Part shown: one piece after another, positions 1 to 6,733 of the stretch
How positions within the stretch are numbered: the first letter of the stretch is position 1
How the letters are laid out: each line of letters starts with the position of its first letter
NCBI GenBank assembly: GCA_023150495.1
Contig: JAKLKT010000082.1
Coordinates: forward strand, 1 to 13,230
Reading direction: 5' to 3'
DNA from: Planctomycetota bacterium
GTDB lineage: Bacteria; Planctomycetota; PLA2
Length of the DNA: 13,230 nt
Made by a program: the position numbers and the translations under genes
The notes under the pieces: generated by a model
What the model was told of the DNA's origin: nothing
The model's input: only the letters and a program-made list of their open reading frames with translations
The model's database searches: none

Positions 1-1260
1 GAAGAGCCGGACCGCGCAGCGGAACTGCGTCGTCACGGTCGTCTCCATGGTCGCCTCGTTCCACGAGAAGCTCGTGAACCCGTAGCCGAGCACGAGGTCG
101 CCGCCCGGGGACCACGCGAGGCCCATGATGACGGGCGCGACGTCCCCGGAGGTCGCGTAGAGGACCTTCGGGGCGCCGAACGCGAACCGGGTCGGCGAGC
201 CACTGCCGTCGAAGGCCGACGGGCTCCCCTCGACGAGCATCAGCTCCGCGCCGCCGAAGTGCGTCTGCCAGAAGGCGACGGCGACCGTGTAGTCGGCCGC
301 CATCTCGACCGTGGCGAGGTGGGTCGTGCCGTCGCCGCCGGCGCGCGCGAGCGTGGCGACCTGGCCGAACGTCGCGCCGCGGTCGAAGGAGAGCTTGAGC
401 GTCACCTCGGCGAGGCCGCAGTGGACGAGCGCGAGCACGGTGTAGAGCGCCGCGACCTCGTGGTCGCGCCAGTTGCCGGAGTCGGGGTTCGGCTCGAGCG
501 CGGCACCGCCCGTGACGAGCCCCGTCACGCGGTCGTGCTGGATCCGCATCTCGTAGCGGTCGTACCGGTAGGGGTCGGACGCGTCGCCCTCGTACGCGAC
601 GACCGTCGTGCGGTCGCCCGAGATCGCGCAGACCGGCAGCCCGAACTGGTAGGAGTCGCTCGAGTAGATCGTGTCGATCGACATCACGCCCGGGTAGTCC
701 GTCCCCGCCTTCGCCGCGACGTTGATCGGCGACTCCGGGCCGATGCGCACGCGGATGAGCGCGGTCACGTCGCCCTCGGGAGTCTCCGCCTCGACCGCGA
801 TCACCTGGTCGGCGTCGATCGCGCCGCCCACCGTGATGCGAGCGAACCCGTCGCCGAAGGCGTCGAACCACTCCTCGTGGCCGGAGGCGCCGTTCGCCGT
901 CGGAACGAGCCCCGCGAAGCCGAGCGTCTCGGGTCCGCCCGCGGGCGTCGCGCCGCCGTCCGCCGCGTGGGCGACGGACACGCGCACCTGCCCCCCGTTC
1001 CCGGGGCCGCGCGTGAGGAGGTCGAAGCAGAAGGGCTCGCCGGCGGGCGTCGTCAGGTCGTAGACGCGCGTGACGCCCGTGATCCCGAGCCGCGCGAGAT
1101 CGACGGCCCCGCTGATCGTGTCGGCCGGCGCGGGCTCGATCGGGACCATGCCCGCCGCGACGACGAGCGGCGCGGCCTGGAGCTGCCCGCCTCCCCCGCC
1201 GCCCCCTCCGCCTCCGCACGCCGCGAGACCGAGAACGAGAAGGACCGCCGCCCTCTTCAT
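1..1260 (-). CDS. Secreted lipoprotein, Asp-box (BNR-like), partial C-terminus
   Basis: The frame is open from the ATG at 1258-1260 to the left edge (420 codons, no stop reached), so the C-terminus is missing. The start is backed by GGAGGT six bases upstream. Residues 1-14 form a short lipoprotein signal (MKRAAVLLVLGLAA) with lipobox L-A-A-C and Cys15 as the lipidation site. Ten consecutive glycines (16-25) follow as a flexible tether. Residues about 45-175 look like a beta-rich domain. Residues 291-298 (SFDRGATF) match the Asp-box pattern S-x-D-x-G-x-T-F/W of BNR/sialidase-type beta-propellers, and the surrounding strands (LATVEMAADYTVAVAFW) fit a propeller blade. Only one clear Asp-box is visible, so enzymatic activity is not claimed; an exported propeller or binding lipoprotein is the safest reading. 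It is a single gene: the next minus-strand gene upstream ends at 1377. Confidence 0.85.
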   Translation of the reverse strand, partial: MKRAAVLLVLGLAACGGGGGGGGGGQLQAAPLVVAAGMVPIEPAPADTISGAVDLARLGITGVTRVYDLTTPAGEPFCFDLLTRGPGNGGQVRVSVAHAADGGATPAGGPETLGFAGLVPTANGASGHEEWFDAFGDGFARITVGGAIDADQVIAVEAETPEGDVTALIRVRIGPESPINVAAKAGTDYPGVMSIDTIYSSDSYQFGLPVCAISGDRTTVVAYEGDASDPYRYDRYEMRIQHDRVTGLVTGGAALEPNPDSGNWRDHEVAALYTVLALVHCGLAEVTLKLSFDRGATFGQVATLARAGGDGTTHLATVEMAADYTVAVAFWQTHFGGAELMLVEGSPSAFDGSGSPTRFAFGAPKVLYATSGDVAPVIMGLAWSPGGDLVLGYGFTSFSWNEATMETTVTTQFRCAVRLF

Positions 1261-1285
1261 GCGCCTACCTCCGTGGATGCCTCAT

Positions 1286-1291
1286 AGGATA
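1286..1291 (-). promoter_or_regulatory. Candidate -10 (TATCCT) of the lipoprotein gene
   Basis: TATCCT on the minus strand lies 25 nt upstream of the lipoprotein ATG and ahead of its GGAGGT ribosome binding site, so this would be a leadered promoter, unlike most others in the window. No good -35 is seen. Inference from position and 4 of 6 matches to the consensus only. Confidence 0.3.
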
Positions 1292-1338
1292 GCCGGGTCT
1301 GGAAAGGCGCGGGACGCGCCCCCTTGAAGATGCCCGCG

Positions 1339-1362
1339 GGGGGCCGCCGCGACGCGGCCCCC
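1339..1362 (-). terminator. GC-rich stem-loop after SRPBCC gene
   Basis: A perfect 9-bp stem (GGGGGCCGC at 1339-1347 with GCGGCCCCC at 1354-1362, 6-nt loop) lies 14 bp beyond the SRPBCC stop. No T-tract follows, so it is not a canonical intrinsic terminator; it may be a U-less terminator or an mRNA 3' stabiliser. Its right arm overlaps the recurring CCCCCGGAGCCCCC element. Confidence 0.45.
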
Positions 1363-1378
1363 GGAGCCCCCCCGGATC
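1358..1378 (+). repeat. 3'-end GC element, copy 1
   Basis: Copy 1 of a 21-nt pattern read on the plus strand as CCCCCGGAGCCCCC, three variable bases, GATC. Here the three bases are CCG. The TC of GATC is the beginning of the TCA that, on the minus strand, is the TGA stop of the SRPBCC gene. Copies 2 and 3 are at 8056-8076 and 10851-10871. Confidence 0.6.
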
Positions 1379-1844
1379 AGAACGCCGGCCACTCGCGCGG
1401 CGGCTTGCCGGTCTCCACGAACACCTTCAGGCAGCCGTCGATGAGGATCCTCCACCCCTTCTCGAGGCTCTTCCGGAGCTTCTCGTCGACTTTCCCGAAC
1501 GCGCACTCCTCGAGCCGGAGGACCGAGCCGTTCCCCTCGGCGCGGAGGCGGAAGGTCGTGTGCAGGCGCGCGGGGCCGCCGTGCCTGCTGTCGATGTCGC
1601 CCCAGAGCTGGAGCAGCTCGTTCTCCGTGACGCCCGCGACGGTGTACCAGAGGAGGCCCGTCCCGTCGCCCCAGTCCTCGTAGAGGCGGCCGCCCACGTG
1701 CGGCTCGACGACGAACGCCAGCGCGCCCTCGCGGGTGAAGAAGCGCGGATGCCACCATGACGACACCTGGCCCGTGAGCGCCTTCCAGACGCGGGGCGGC
1801 GGCGCGGCGATCCCGATCTCGAGCGTGTGTTCGATGAGGTTCAA
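1377..1844 (-). CDS. SRPBCC (AHSA1-like) domain protein
   Basis: 155 aa. Pattern of the AHSA1/SRPBCC small ligand-binding fold: N-terminal strand and helix (HTLEIGIAAPPPRVWKALT, residues 6-24), W30-W31, the EPHVGGRLYEDWGDG turn (47-61) followed by strands, and a C-terminal helix (KVDEKLRKSLEKGWRILIDG, 118-137). The start is taken as TTG at 1842-1844 because it lies seven bases after GGAGG and overlaps the TGA of the upstream ArsR gene (TTGA); longer readings to 1961 only run through the ArsR sequence. The overlap implies translational coupling. Family members paired with an ArsR regulator are usually of unknown ligand; stress or small hydrophobic compound binding is a common guess, not shown here. 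The 3' end lies in a GC-rich repeat element. Confidence 0.88.
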   Translation of the reverse strand: MNLIEHTLEIGIAAPPPRVWKALTGQVSSWWHPRFFTREGALAFVVEPHVGGRLYEDWGDGTGLLWYTVAGVTENELLQLWGDIDSRHGGPARLHTTFRLRAEGNGSVLRLEECAFGKVDEKLRKSLEKGWRILIDGCLKVFVETGKPPREWPAF

Positions 1845-2173
1845 AGCGGTTCCTCCACGAGGCGCTTCAGGCGCAGGAGCGCATCGGCGCGTTCGGTTTC
1901 GAAAGGCCGGATCCAGCGGAGCGCGATCCGGCGGATCGGCACGGGGTTGAGCACGTTCCATCGCTCGCGGCCGCGACGGCGCGCGACGACGAGCCGCGCC
2001 TGCGCCAGCACGCGCAGGTGCTTCATGACGGCGAAGCGCGTGGTCGGAAAGCTCTCGCAGAGCTCGCCCGTCGTGCGGGGGCGCGCGCGGAGGAGGTCGA
2101 GGATCCGCCGTCGTGTCGGGTCGGCGAGCGCCTTGAAGACGGCGTCCTCGGTCTCCGCGGCCGTGGCTGTCAT
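1841..2173 (-). CDS. ArsR/SdpR-family winged-helix repressor
   Basis: 110 aa. Signature helix ALADPTRRRILDLLRARPRT (residues 15-34), followed by the helix-turn-helix TTGELCESFPTTRFAVMKHL (34-53) and the wing LVVARRRGRERWNVL (61-75). The metal-binding ELCVCDL motif of true arsenic sensors is replaced by ELCESFP, so it is probably not a metal sensor but belongs to the group that autoregulates ArsR-SRPBCC pairs. Its stop overlaps the TTG start of the SRPBCC gene by 4 nt. The ATG lies inside the left arm of a perfect 9-4-9 palindrome, the likely autorepression site. There is no ribosome binding site upstream, but -35 and -10 like hexamers are spaced for transcription to begin at the ATG itself. 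Confidence 0.93.
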   Translation of the reverse strand: MTATAAETEDAVFKALADPTRRRILDLLRARPRTTGELCESFPTTRFAVMKHLRVLAQARLVVARRRGRERWNVLNPVPIRRIALRWIRPFETERADALLRLKRLVEEPL

Positions 2174-2192
2174 GTGACCATTAGGTCACATG
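2171..2192. promoter_or_regulatory. ArsR operator palindrome
   Basis: A perfect inverted repeat, arms CATGTGACC (2171-2179) and GGTCACATG (2184-2192) around ATTA. The left arm contains the ArsR start codon, and the right part covers the candidate -10 (2180-2185). Length and symmetry are as expected for a dimeric winged-helix regulator. Binding here would block both RNA polymerase and the start region, giving autorepression. Confidence 0.8.
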
Positions 2193-2208
2193 AATGCGCC
2201 CGTGTCAA
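2173..2208 (-). promoter_or_regulatory. Leaderless promoter of arsR-SRPBCC operon
   Basis: On the minus strand a consensus TTGACA (-35, 2203-2208) is followed by a 17-bp spacer, then CCTAAT (2180-2185, 4 of 6 matches to TATAAT) and six bases before the ATG. Transcription would begin on or next to the A of the ATG, which explains the absent ribosome binding site. Confidence 0.6.
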
Positions 2209-2221
2209 GAAGGGAGGGGGG

Positions 2222-2236
2222 CCGGGGGGAACCCGG
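2222..2236 (-). terminator. Weak stem-loop between nucleotidyltransferase and arsR
   Basis: CCGGG (2222-2226) pairs with CCCGG (2232-2236) across a 5-nt loop, 16 bp after the stop of the upstream minus-strand gene and just before the arsR -35. There is no T-tract. It is the only candidate separating the two transcripts and is weak. Confidence 0.25.
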
Positions 2237-2252
2237 GTGGCGCGGCTCCGCT

Positions 2253-3944
2253 TCAGCGCGGGGGCGGCAGGGTCTTGCGGCGGCGCGTCTTCTCGCCGGG
2301 GATCGCGTCCGCGCGCCACTGGACCTCCGCGGCGCCGTGCTTCGCGAAGGTCCCGAGCACGTCGAGCACGCTCGCGGCGGGCACGTCGTGCCCCGCGCGG
2401 ATCTCGCCGATGAGGCTGCACGCCCCGCGGCGGGCGGCTGCCGCGTGCGCTTGCACGCAGCCGTCAACTGCCGCCGCCTCGCGCACGATCTCGCGACCGA
2501 GGCGATACGCGACCCCTTCGGCATCGCGCTCCATGTCGACCGCCACGACCATCTCGATCGGCGACGGGATCTCGTCGCCGCGAAGCCCCCCGGGAGGGAT
2601 GCCGTCGAGCCCGCGCGGGAGGACGATCCGGAGCTGTCTTCCGCCCTCGGCGAACTCGAACTTTCCGTACCCGACCTCGCTGCAGACGGACATCACCCAG
2701 AGGACGTGCTGCCACGGCGTCGCCGCTCCGAAGGCGATCGACGCCACGAACCGCGAGGGCTTGCCGCGGAGCATCTCCCGCTCCGAGCGTCCCGCAAGGT
2801 CGTGCATGCGAGACATGAGCTCGTCGAGCGTGACCGCCGCGTCGCCGAGCCGGACGGCGCCCGACTCGTCGATCCCGATCTCGACGGCCTCGCCGTCGCG
2901 GGGACCCGTGCGGACCTCCATCCCTGCCCACATGGGCAGGTGCTCGCCGTACGCGGAGTAGTCGAGGATGCGCGGGCCCACCTCCGCGCCAGGGCTCTTG
3001 AGCCCGAGGACGAGGCGGTGGATCCCGAGGAGCACCGCCCCGGCCGCCTCGGCGTCCGGCCCGGCGGGCAGCGGCGACCGCGCCCTGGCCTCCTCGATCC
3101 CGTCGAAGAGGCGCTGCGCCTCGGCCTTCACCTGCTCGAGCGTCCAGCCGCCGCGCTTGATGCGCTTCAGCTCGTCCGCGTCCTCCTCGCGGAAGACCTT
3201 CAGGCGGCCGGTCGCGAGGAACTCCGTTCCCATGCGGAGGAGGCGGATCAGGTGCGCCGCGTTCTTCACGTCGTACTGGAACCGCCGGACGAGCGCCTTC
3301 CGTTTCGCGCCCATGTAGCTGCTGAAGTGCTGGCGGTGGAGCTTCTTGAAGTCGAGGAGCGTCTCGGCAGGGATCTGCCAGAGCGCCGACAGGTGCTTCG
3401 TCTGCGCGCTGTCGGCCTCGAGCACGAGGCGGACGCTCCCCTTCGCCTCGATCCGCGTCGTCATCGCCTCGTAGTCGGCGATGCGCTCGAGGTTGAATGC
3501 CTGCATCTGCTTCAGCTGAGCGGCGGCATAGCCGGTGAACGCGTCCGAGGCCGCCTGCGACGAGAAGAGGTCGCGGCGCTCGCGCAGGAGGTGGAACGCC
3601 GGGTGGCAATGGACGTAGTCCTCGTCGCGGAGCCAGAGGACCCCGACGATGTTGGGGTTGCCCTTGAGGAGCAGCCGGAAGGCCTTGTCGAGGCCGTAGA
3701 GGACGACGTCGAGCTCCTCGTGCTTGAAGACCCAGTGGTGCCAGCGCGGGAGGCCGAGGTGGTACTCGAGCGGCGGGACGACGAAGCCCATGAGGTCGAC
3801 GTCGTCGATGCCGTCGGGCTCGTCCGGCGGCATGTAGGTGCCGTGGCTCTTCGAGCCCATGAGCGCGAGCACGAGGAGGTGCGGCTCGAGCGGGAAGCCG
3901 TTCTCCTCGGAGAAGGCCCGGAGGATGCGGTCGTCGATACTCAC
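2253..3944 (-). CDS. RlaP-like nucleotidyltransferase with C-terminal tandem ExbD/TolR-like domains
   Basis: 563 aa from GTG at 3942-3944. Residues 25-110 carry the polymerase-beta nucleotidyltransferase core as seen in the RlaP/YcgL-type family (Pfam PF10127): GSKSHGT (30-36), the acidic pair D48-V-D50 in IDDVDLMG, a third acidic residue in ELDVVLY (D79), and the family's KGNPN (94-98). HLIRLLRMGTEFLATG (231-246) is the helix usually found later in this family. Residues 352-434 and 462-546 each resemble the ExbD/TolR periplasmic domain (VEIGIDESGAVRLGDAAVTL, then VASIAFGAATPWQHVLWVM and G-Y-G-K-F), but the usual N-terminal transmembrane anchor is not obvious; AAGAVLLGIHRLVLGL (300-315) is only marginally hydrophobic. 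Known relatives act in nucleotide transfer, some in RNA repair; substrate here unknown. It is transcribed alone, between the phosphatase and arsR. The basic tail (EKTRRRKTLPPPR) is notable. Confidence 0.85.
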   Translation of the reverse strand: MSIDDRILRAFSEENGFPLEPHLLVLALMGSKSHGTYMPPDEPDGIDDVDLMGFVVPPLEYHLGLPRWHHWVFKHEELDVVLYGLDKAFRLLLKGNPNIVGVLWLRDEDYVHCHPAFHLLRERRDLFSSQAASDAFTGYAAAQLKQMQAFNLERIADYEAMTTRIEAKGSVRLVLEADSAQTKHLSALWQIPAETLLDFKKLHRQHFSSYMGAKRKALVRRFQYDVKNAAHLIRLLRMGTEFLATGRLKVFREEDADELKRIKRGGWTLEQVKAEAQRLFDGIEEARARSPLPAGPDAEAAGAVLLGIHRLVLGLKSPGAEVGPRILDYSAYGEHLPMWAGMEVRTGPRDGEAVEIGIDESGAVRLGDAAVTLDELMSRMHDLAGRSEREMLRGKPSRFVASIAFGAATPWQHVLWVMSVCSEVGYGKFEFAEGGRQLRIVLPRGLDGIPPGGLRGDEIPSPIEMVVAVDMERDAEGVAYRLGREIVREAAAVDGCVQAHAAAARRGACSLIGEIRAGHDVPAASVLDVLGTFAKHGAAEVQWRADAIPGEKTRRRKTLPPPR

Positions 3945-3953
3945 GCCACGCGA

Positions 3954-3959
3954 AAGCTA
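3954..3959 (-). promoter_or_regulatory. Candidate extended -10 of the nucleotidyltransferase gene
   Basis: TAGCTT, preceded by TGC (an extended -10 arrangement), ends nine bases before the GTG start. No ribosome binding site is present, so a leaderless or near-leaderless transcript is inferred. Confidence 0.4.
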
Positions 3960-3991
3960 GCACGGAAGGAGCCGGGCGGGCGGCCGGGGGC

Positions 3992-4050
3992 TGCGGACCC
4001 CAATGCCGCACCCTCCCGCCGCAAGGCGTTGCAACCCAACGACTTACGCC
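3992..4050 (-). repeat. 3'-flank hairpin module, copy A
   Basis: Begins directly after the TAA of the phosphatase gene. Read on the minus strand: GGCGT (4046-4050) can pair with ACGCC (4025-4029); then CTTGCGGCGGGAGGG (4011-4025); then TGCGG (4006-4010) pairs with CCGCA (3992-3996). Copy B at 6734-6817 has the same order and about 80% identity over its hairpin-plus-core part. A terminator or dispersed intergenic repeat is likely; there is no T-tract. Confidence 0.55.
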
Positions 4051-5322
4051 TTAACAATCGGTATGGGATACCCGTTTGACAGCGAGCATGGTCACGTCGT
4101 CGTCGTTCTTCGTGGCGCCGGTGAAGGCGCGGACCGTCGCGCGCACCCCGTCGAGGATCGCTTCGGGCTCCCGGTCGGCGGCGGCCTTCAGCGCATCCGC
4201 CAGGCGCTCGGGGCCGAACAGCTCCCCATCGGCCCCCCTCGCCTCCGTCACGCCGTCGGTGTAGAGCAGGAGCGCGTCGCCCCGCTCGAGCCTGAGCGGC
4301 GCTCCGGGGCCGCACGGCTCGCCGGGCAGGATGCCGAGGATCCGGCCCGTCCGTTCGAGCAGCCTCACGCTCCGGTCGCCTGCGCGGAAGAGCATCGGCG
4401 GGTTGTGACCCGCGTTGCACCATTCCATCCGGCCGTCCTTCGGGTCGATGAACGCGGCGAAGAGGCTCAGGAACTTCCCGTCCGCCATGTCGGGCACGAG
4501 CGCGTCGTTCATGAGCGCGAGCGCGCGGTCGAGCCACGGCGCCGTCTTCGCGAACGCGCGCAGGAAGGCGCGCGCCTCCGCCATCACGAGCGCCGCCTGG
4601 AGCCCGTGGCCGCTGACGTCGCCGATCGCGATGCCGATCCGCCCCTCCGGCAGCGGCGAGAGCACGTCGTAGTAGTCCCCCGTCGCGTCCTCGCAGAGCT
4701 CGTTCATCCCGGCCACGTGGAGGCCGTTCTCGCGCAGCGTCATCCGCTCCGGCTGGAGCTGCCGCTGGACGCCCTGCGCGAGCTTCACCTCGCGGTCGTA
4801 CCGCTCCTTCTCGAGCGCGGATGAGTGGAGCCGCGCGTTCTCGACCGCGAGCGCCGCATGGATCGAGAGGCCCTCGAGGTAGCGCTCGTCCTCCTCGTCG
4901 AAGAGCCCCCCGTGCTTGTTCAGCAGCTGGAAGACGCCCACGATCCCGCCCGCCCGGTTCCGGATCGGCGCGGTGAGGACCGTGCGCGTGCGGTAGCCGC
5001 TCTTCGCGTCCCAGCTCCGGTCGAAACGCGGGTCCTCGTACGCGTCCTCGATCCGCACGGTCTCGCCGGTCTTCGCCACCGCCCCCGCGATCCCCTGCCC
5101 CAGCGGCAGCCGGATCTCGAGCCTCTTGTCGCCGGAGAGCACGCGCGACCACAGCTCCTCGCCGTCGAGGAGGAAGACCGTGCCGCGATCCGCGCCGACG
5201 CCATGCGCCGCCGCGTCGAGGATCAGCTCCAGGAGCTGGTCAAGATCGAGCGTCGAGTGCAAGGCATGGCTCGCATCGACCAGTTTTCTTAGGCGCTCGA
5301 TTTCCCCTCTGGGATCATCCAT
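4051..5322 (-). CDS. GAF-PP2C (RsbU/SpoIIE-type) serine phosphatase
   Basis: 423 aa, cytoplasmic, with no membrane segment. A short N-terminal helix (1-20) leads into a GAF domain (about 20-165; RGTVFLLDGEELWSRV, GQGIAGAVAKTGETVRIEDA), then a coiled linker (160-190), then the PP2C/SpoIIE phosphatase (195-423). Metal-binding motifs are present: TGDYYDV (215-221), IGDVSGHG (233-240), NAGHNPP (303-309), LLLYTDGVTEARG (351-363) and NDDDVTML (406-413). Such proteins dephosphorylate anti-anti-sigma factors or similar partners in response to a signal bound by GAF. No kinase or antagonist gene is in the window. The ATG at 5320-5322 is chosen because GGAGG lies four bases upstream; an in-frame ATG at 5338-5340 and a longer reading to 5403 enter hemH. 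The 3' end abuts hairpin module A. Confidence 0.93.
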   Translation of the reverse strand: MDDPRGEIERLRKLVDASHALHSTLDLDQLLELILDAAAHGVGADRGTVFLLDGEELWSRVLSGDKRLEIRLPLGQGIAGAVAKTGETVRIEDAYEDPRFDRSWDAKSGYRTRTVLTAPIRNRAGGIVGVFQLLNKHGGLFDEEDERYLEGLSIHAALAVENARLHSSALEKERYDREVKLAQGVQRQLQPERMTLRENGLHVAGMNELCEDATGDYYDVLSPLPEGRIGIAIGDVSGHGLQAALVMAEARAFLRAFAKTAPWLDRALALMNDALVPDMADGKFLSLFAAFIDPKDGRMEWCNAGHNPPMLFRAGDRSVRLLERTGRILGILPGEPCGPGAPLRLERGDALLLYTDGVTEARGADGELFGPERLADALKAAADREPEAILDGVRATVRAFTGATKNDDDVTMLAVKRVSHTDC

Positions 5323-5338
5323 CGCTCCTCCAATAGAC

Positions 5339-6307
5339 ATGAAGGCCGAGCGACCGTCCACCGGCATCCTCGTCTCGAACCTCGGGACCCCGGACGCCCC
5401 CACGCCCGCTGCGCTGAAGCGCTACCTCCGGGAGTTCCTGAGGGATCCGCGCGTGATCGACCTGCCCCGCTGGAAGTGGATCCCTCTCCTCGAGCTCCTC
5501 ATCCTTCCCCGCCGTTCGCCCAAGTCCGCCGAGGCATACGGGAAGGTCTGGACCCCCGAGGGCTCCCCCCTCCTCTCCATCTCGAAGCGGCAGCGCGCGC
5601 TCCTCGAGGAGAAGCTCGGGCTCCCGGTCGCGCTCGGCATGCGCTACGGCAACCCGTCGATCGCGGCCGCGCTCGACGAGCTCATGGCGAAGGGCTGCGG
5701 TCGCGTGCTCGTGCTGCCGCTCTACCCGCAGTATGCGGCGGCGACCGTGGCGTCCACGTTCGACGCGCTCGGCGACGCGATCAAGCGGATGCGCGTTGTG
5801 CCGGAAGTACGTACGGTGCGCTCCTACCACGACGACCCGGGCTACATCGGGGCGCTCGCGCGCAGCGTCCGCGAGGCGTGGGAGGAGGGCGGGCCCGCGA
5901 AGCGGCTCCTGCTCTCGTTCCACGGGCTCCCGCGGCGGTACGTGGACCTCGGCGACCCCTACCGGAAGGAGTGCGAGGAGACTGCGCGGCTCCTCTCCGC
6001 GGAGCTCGGCGCCGAGTGTCACGTCGCGTTCCAGTCGCGGTTCGGGCGCGAGGAGTGGCTGAAGCCCTACACGGATGAGACGCTCGCCCTCTGGGGGCGC
6101 GGGAAGCTCGAGAGCGTGGACGTCCTCTGCCCCGGCTTCTCCGCGGACTGCCTCGAGACGATCGAGGAGATCGGCCAGGAGAACCGCGAGATCTTCCAGC
6201 ATGCGGGCGGCGGGCGGTTCCGCTACGTCCCGGCGCTCAACGACCGGGCGGACCACGTGGAGGCTCTGGCGGCGGTCGCGCGCCGGAACCTTCAGGGCTG
6301 GGATTGA
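5339..6307 (+). CDS. hemH: Ferrochelatase
   Basis: 322 aa, full length for the family. It inserts Fe2+ into the porphyrin at the end of haem synthesis. N-terminal GILVSNLGTPDAPTP (9-23) and REFLRDPRVIDLPR (31-44) are hallmark ferrochelatase sequence. The catalytic His195 lies in LLSFHGLPRRYVDLGDPY (191-208); FQSRFGREEWLKPYTD (231-246) and CPGFSADCLETIEEI (264-278, with Glu273) complete the active site. The start at 5339 is set by homology; a longer in-frame reading from 5126 is antisense to the phosphatase. No ribosome binding site and no clear -10 are seen. The start is 16 bp from the divergent phosphatase start, and the 3' end overlaps the convergent DUF4149 gene by 16 bp. No other haem gene is nearby. 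Confidence 0.97.
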   Translation: MKAERPSTGILVSNLGTPDAPTPAALKRYLREFLRDPRVIDLPRWKWIPLLELLILPRRSPKSAEAYGKVWTPEGSPLLSISKRQRALLEEKLGLPVALGMRYGNPSIAAALDELMAKGCGRVLVLPLYPQYAAATVASTFDALGDAIKRMRVVPEVRTVRSYHDDPGYIGALARSVREAWEEGGPAKRLLLSFHGLPRRYVDLGDPYRKECEETARLLSAELGAECHVAFQSRFGREEWLKPYTDETLALWGRGKLESVDVLCPGFSADCLETIEEIGQENREIFQHAGGGRFRYVPALNDRADHVEALAAVARRNLQGWD

Positions 6308-6693
6308 GAGGGGGTCCGGGGGCCGGCGAGGGCGAGGACCAGCGTCCCGAGGAGAATCGCTCCCCAGACCGCCTCCGACAGGCCGTGGAGCTCGCTCTTC
6401 CCGCCCCTGATGCCCGGGCCGAGGATGAACGCGTTCACGGCCGCCGCCGCGCCGAGGAGGCACGCGAGCGCGAACCGCCAGCGGCTGCCGCGCGCCGCGA
6501 CAGCGAAGAGGACCGCGGCGCCGACGCCGAAGAGGTCGATCCTCCGGAAGATCGGCCCCATGAGCTCGCCCGCGCGCGGCGGGTCGGCGAGGAACCCGAA
6601 GACGCGCGGCGCGACGACGAACGCGACGGCAGCGACGGCGCCGGCCCAGAGGGAGACGCCGAGGCGCGCGAGAACGGGGAGCAGTTTCCGCAT
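6292..6693 (-). CDS. DUF4149-type membrane protein
   Basis: 133 aa, four hydrophobic segments at about 8-31, 53-68, 74-91 and 108-124. The first loop holds the family-like stretch RAGELMGPIFRRIDLFGVG (40-58), typical of DUF4149/TMEM205-like proteins, whose function is unknown. A small-residue-rich first helix (LGVSLWAGAVAAVAFVVAP) agrees with this. The last five codons overlap the 3' end of hemH on the other strand. There is no ribosome binding site; TAGGGT ends nine bases before the ATG. DUF4149 proteins are often found near haem genes, so a loose link to hemH is possible but unproven. Confidence 0.82.
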   Translation of the reverse strand: MRKLLPVLARLGVSLWAGAVAAVAFVVAPRVFGFLADPPRAGELMGPIFRRIDLFGVGAAVLFAVAARGSRWRFALACLLGAAAAVNAFILGPGIRGGKSELHGLSEAVWGAILLGTLVLALAGPRTPSQSQP

Positions 6694-6702
6694 GGAAGGA
6701 AG

Positions 6703-6708
6703 ACCCTA
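6703..6708 (-). promoter_or_regulatory. Candidate -10 of the DUF4149 gene
   Basis: TAGGGT ends nine bases before the ATG. There is no Shine-Dalgarno. It is a poor match (TAnnnT only), supported mainly by the same spacing at other genes of the window. Confidence 0.3.
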
Positions 6709-6733
6709 CCCGCCCGCCGCGCCACCGCCAGAA

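Noticed and set aside
259..1287. 342-codon plus-strand ORF over the lipoprotein gene
   Set aside because: The minus-strand frame gives a lipoprotein signal, ribosome binding site and Asp-box; the plus frame is Arg-rich shadow.
2018..2250. Defence or mobile-element system around the nucleotidyltransferase and ArsR
   Set aside because: The nucleotidyltransferase is not of the small MNT/HEPN toxin type, no partner toxin lies beside it, and there are no integrases, repeats or compositional shift.
5323..5403. Longer start for the GAF-PP2C gene (to 5340 or 5403)
   Set aside because: These would overlap the conserved N-terminus of hemH, lack a ribosome binding site and add no family-like sequence; GGAGG favours 5322.
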